A DNA stretch of 32,846 bases. Origin: a filamentous cyanobacterium CCP5 (GTDB taxonomy: Bacteria > Cyanobacteriota > Cyanobacteriia > Phormidesmidales > Phormidesmidaceae). Below are positions 32,085 to 32,846 of this stretch, piece after piece. The stretch lies in NCBI GenBank assembly GCA_003017785.1, contig PYEQ01000005.1, positions 1 to 32,846 on the forward strand, in the 5' to 3' direction. The notes under the pieces were generated by a model. It was not told the origin of the DNA. It saw nothing but the letters and a program-made list of their open reading frames with translations, and ran no database searches. The position numbers were made by a program, and so were the translations under genes. Numbering within the stretch: the stretch's first letter is position 1; each line of letters opens with the position of its first letter.

Positions 32085-32846
32085 ATGGCGATTATTTCTT
32101 CGAAGCAGCCGGACAAATCGAGCGATCCGCCGTTGGATTCTGAAGCTCATAATCGTCAGCTTGGCAAAAAAAACGCCAGCAGAAAAAAGGCGTCTGATCC
32201 AGCCAGCCAACTGGAGGCTGAGCAAGATTTGGTCGAGGCAAGCGGATCACAGCCGCAGCTATCTCTCGTCCGGGGGGGACAGGTAGAGGAAGAGAAAGAG
32301 GCGGTTGCTCAAGACGATGGTTTGAGGCCGAAGCGTTTAGGAGACTACATTGGTCAGAAGGCGCTAAAGGAAGTGCTGGATATTGCCATCAAGGCGGCGC
32401 AGTCGCGGCAAGAGCCGATGGATCACCTGCTGCTGTATGGGCCACCGGGACTGGGTAAGACCACGATGGCGCTGATTTTGGCCCAGGAGATGGGAGTGGA
32501 GTGCAAGATTACCACGGCCCCTGCTCTGGAGCGGCCCAGGGACATTGCGGGGCTGCTGGTGAATCTGAAACCGGGGGATGTGCTGTTTATCGATGAGATT
32601 CATCGGCTCCCCAGGGTAACGGAGGAGATTTTGTATCCGGCGATGGAGGATGCGCGGCTGGATATCACCATCGGCAAGGGACAGGGGGCCAGAACCCGGA
32701 GCATTCCCCTACATCCGTTTACCCTGGTGGGGGCGACGACGCGGGTGGGGGCGCTGACCTCGCCGCTGCGCGATCGCTTTGGCCTGATCCAGCGGCTGCG
32801 GTTCTACGAAATTGACGAGCTGACGGAGATCGTCAAACGGACGGCC
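32085..32846 (+). CDS. ruvB: Holliday junction branch migration ATPase RuvB, N-terminal part (cut by window edge)
   Basis: The plus-strand frame from ATG 32085 runs open to the window end (254 residues). The conserved core starts near residue 80 with [19 protein letters not shown], followed by Walker [10 protein letters not shown], Walker [11 protein letters not shown], and [19 protein letters not shown] with the sensor and arginine-finger region. RuvB drives Holliday-junction branch migration with RuvA during recombination and repair. The first ~80 residues are hydrophilic, rich in Lys, Glu, Gln and Ser, longer than in E. coli, as in other cyanobacterial RuvB proteins. The C-terminal winged-helix domain is outside the window. 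Confidence 0.93.
   Translation, partial: MAIISSKQPDKSSDPPLDSEAHNRQLGKKNASRKKASDPASQLEAEQDLVEASGSQPQLSLVRGGQVEEEKEAVAQDDGLRPKRLGDYIGQKALKEVLDIAIKAAQSRQEPMDHLLLYGPPGLGKTTMALILAQEMGVECKITTAPALERPRDIAGLLVNLKPGDVLFIDEIHRLPRVTEEILYPAMEDARLDITIGKGQGARTRSIPLHPFTLVGATTRVGALTSPLRDRFGLIQRLRFYEIDELTEIVKRTA

Noticed and set aside
1-32846. CRISPR arrays, tRNA, rRNA, IS elements or prophage
   Set aside because: No regularly spaced repeats, tRNA-like cloverleaf, transposase or phage genes were found in any gap. The repeated GCGATCGC octamers are the common cyanobacterial HIP1 motif, not mobile elements.

Overview
This window looks like chromosomal DNA of a free-living, probably filamentous or mat-type, cyanobacterium. 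The GCGATCGC octamer (HIP1) recurs throughout, and several products are typical of cyanobacteria: a 4-Cys Ser/Thr kinase, a caspase-nSTAND1 protein, a PerR/FurC-type Fur regulator, a RuvB with a long N-terminal extension, and a prepilin. I see no phage, insertion sequence, CRISPR array, rRNA or tRNA.

Layout. 1-2.4 kb: start of a 4-Cys protein kinase (minus, cut by the window edge), an EamA/RhtA-type exporter (minus) and a DUF456 membrane protein (plus). 2.9-8.2 kb: a caspase-nSTAND1 membrane protein followed by a 921-aa Rad50/SbcC-like ATPase without a zinc hook. 8.3-9.9 kb: a pentapeptide-repeat protein and an orphan MlaE-type lipid transport permease. 10.3-14.0 kb: four co-directional genes of unknown function that all look envelope-directed: a coiled-coil protein with C-terminal membrane segments, a single-pass protein, a lipoprotein with an M23-like beta domain, and a secreted Pro/Ala-rich protein with a lysozyme-like central block. 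14.3-17.7 kb: a PerR-like regulator, a possible 26-aa membrane peptide, a small secreted protein, a GH57 glycoside hydrolase and a small conserved-looking protein downstream of peptide deformylase.

17.8-21.7 kb is the replication-origin neighbourhood: def (minus), dnaA (plus), a 569-bp gap with clustered DnaA boxes (three spaced 10-11 bp apart) and dnaN. This is a credible oriC. 21.9-29.3 kb is a polysaccharide cluster: a WecG/TagA glycosyltransferase, a polyprenyl-phosphate sugar transferase, and two tandem paralogous O-antigen-ligase/polymerase-like proteins with TPR-like C-termini. The second paralog is visibly more AT-rich than the first. It meets a minus-strand gene of unknown function tail-to-tail, and upstream of that gene lies a type IV pilin gene with two strong hairpins in its 3' region. 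The window ends with an NAD-dependent epimerase-like protein and the 5' part of ruvB.

How the genes fit together. The 22-31 kb block plausibly makes and exports surface polysaccharide beside a pilin gene. The 10-14 kb block is the best candidate for an undescribed envelope or cell-wall system. The caspase-nSTAND1 protein is a plausible signalling or defence ATPase. These functional links are inferences from domain content and gene order.
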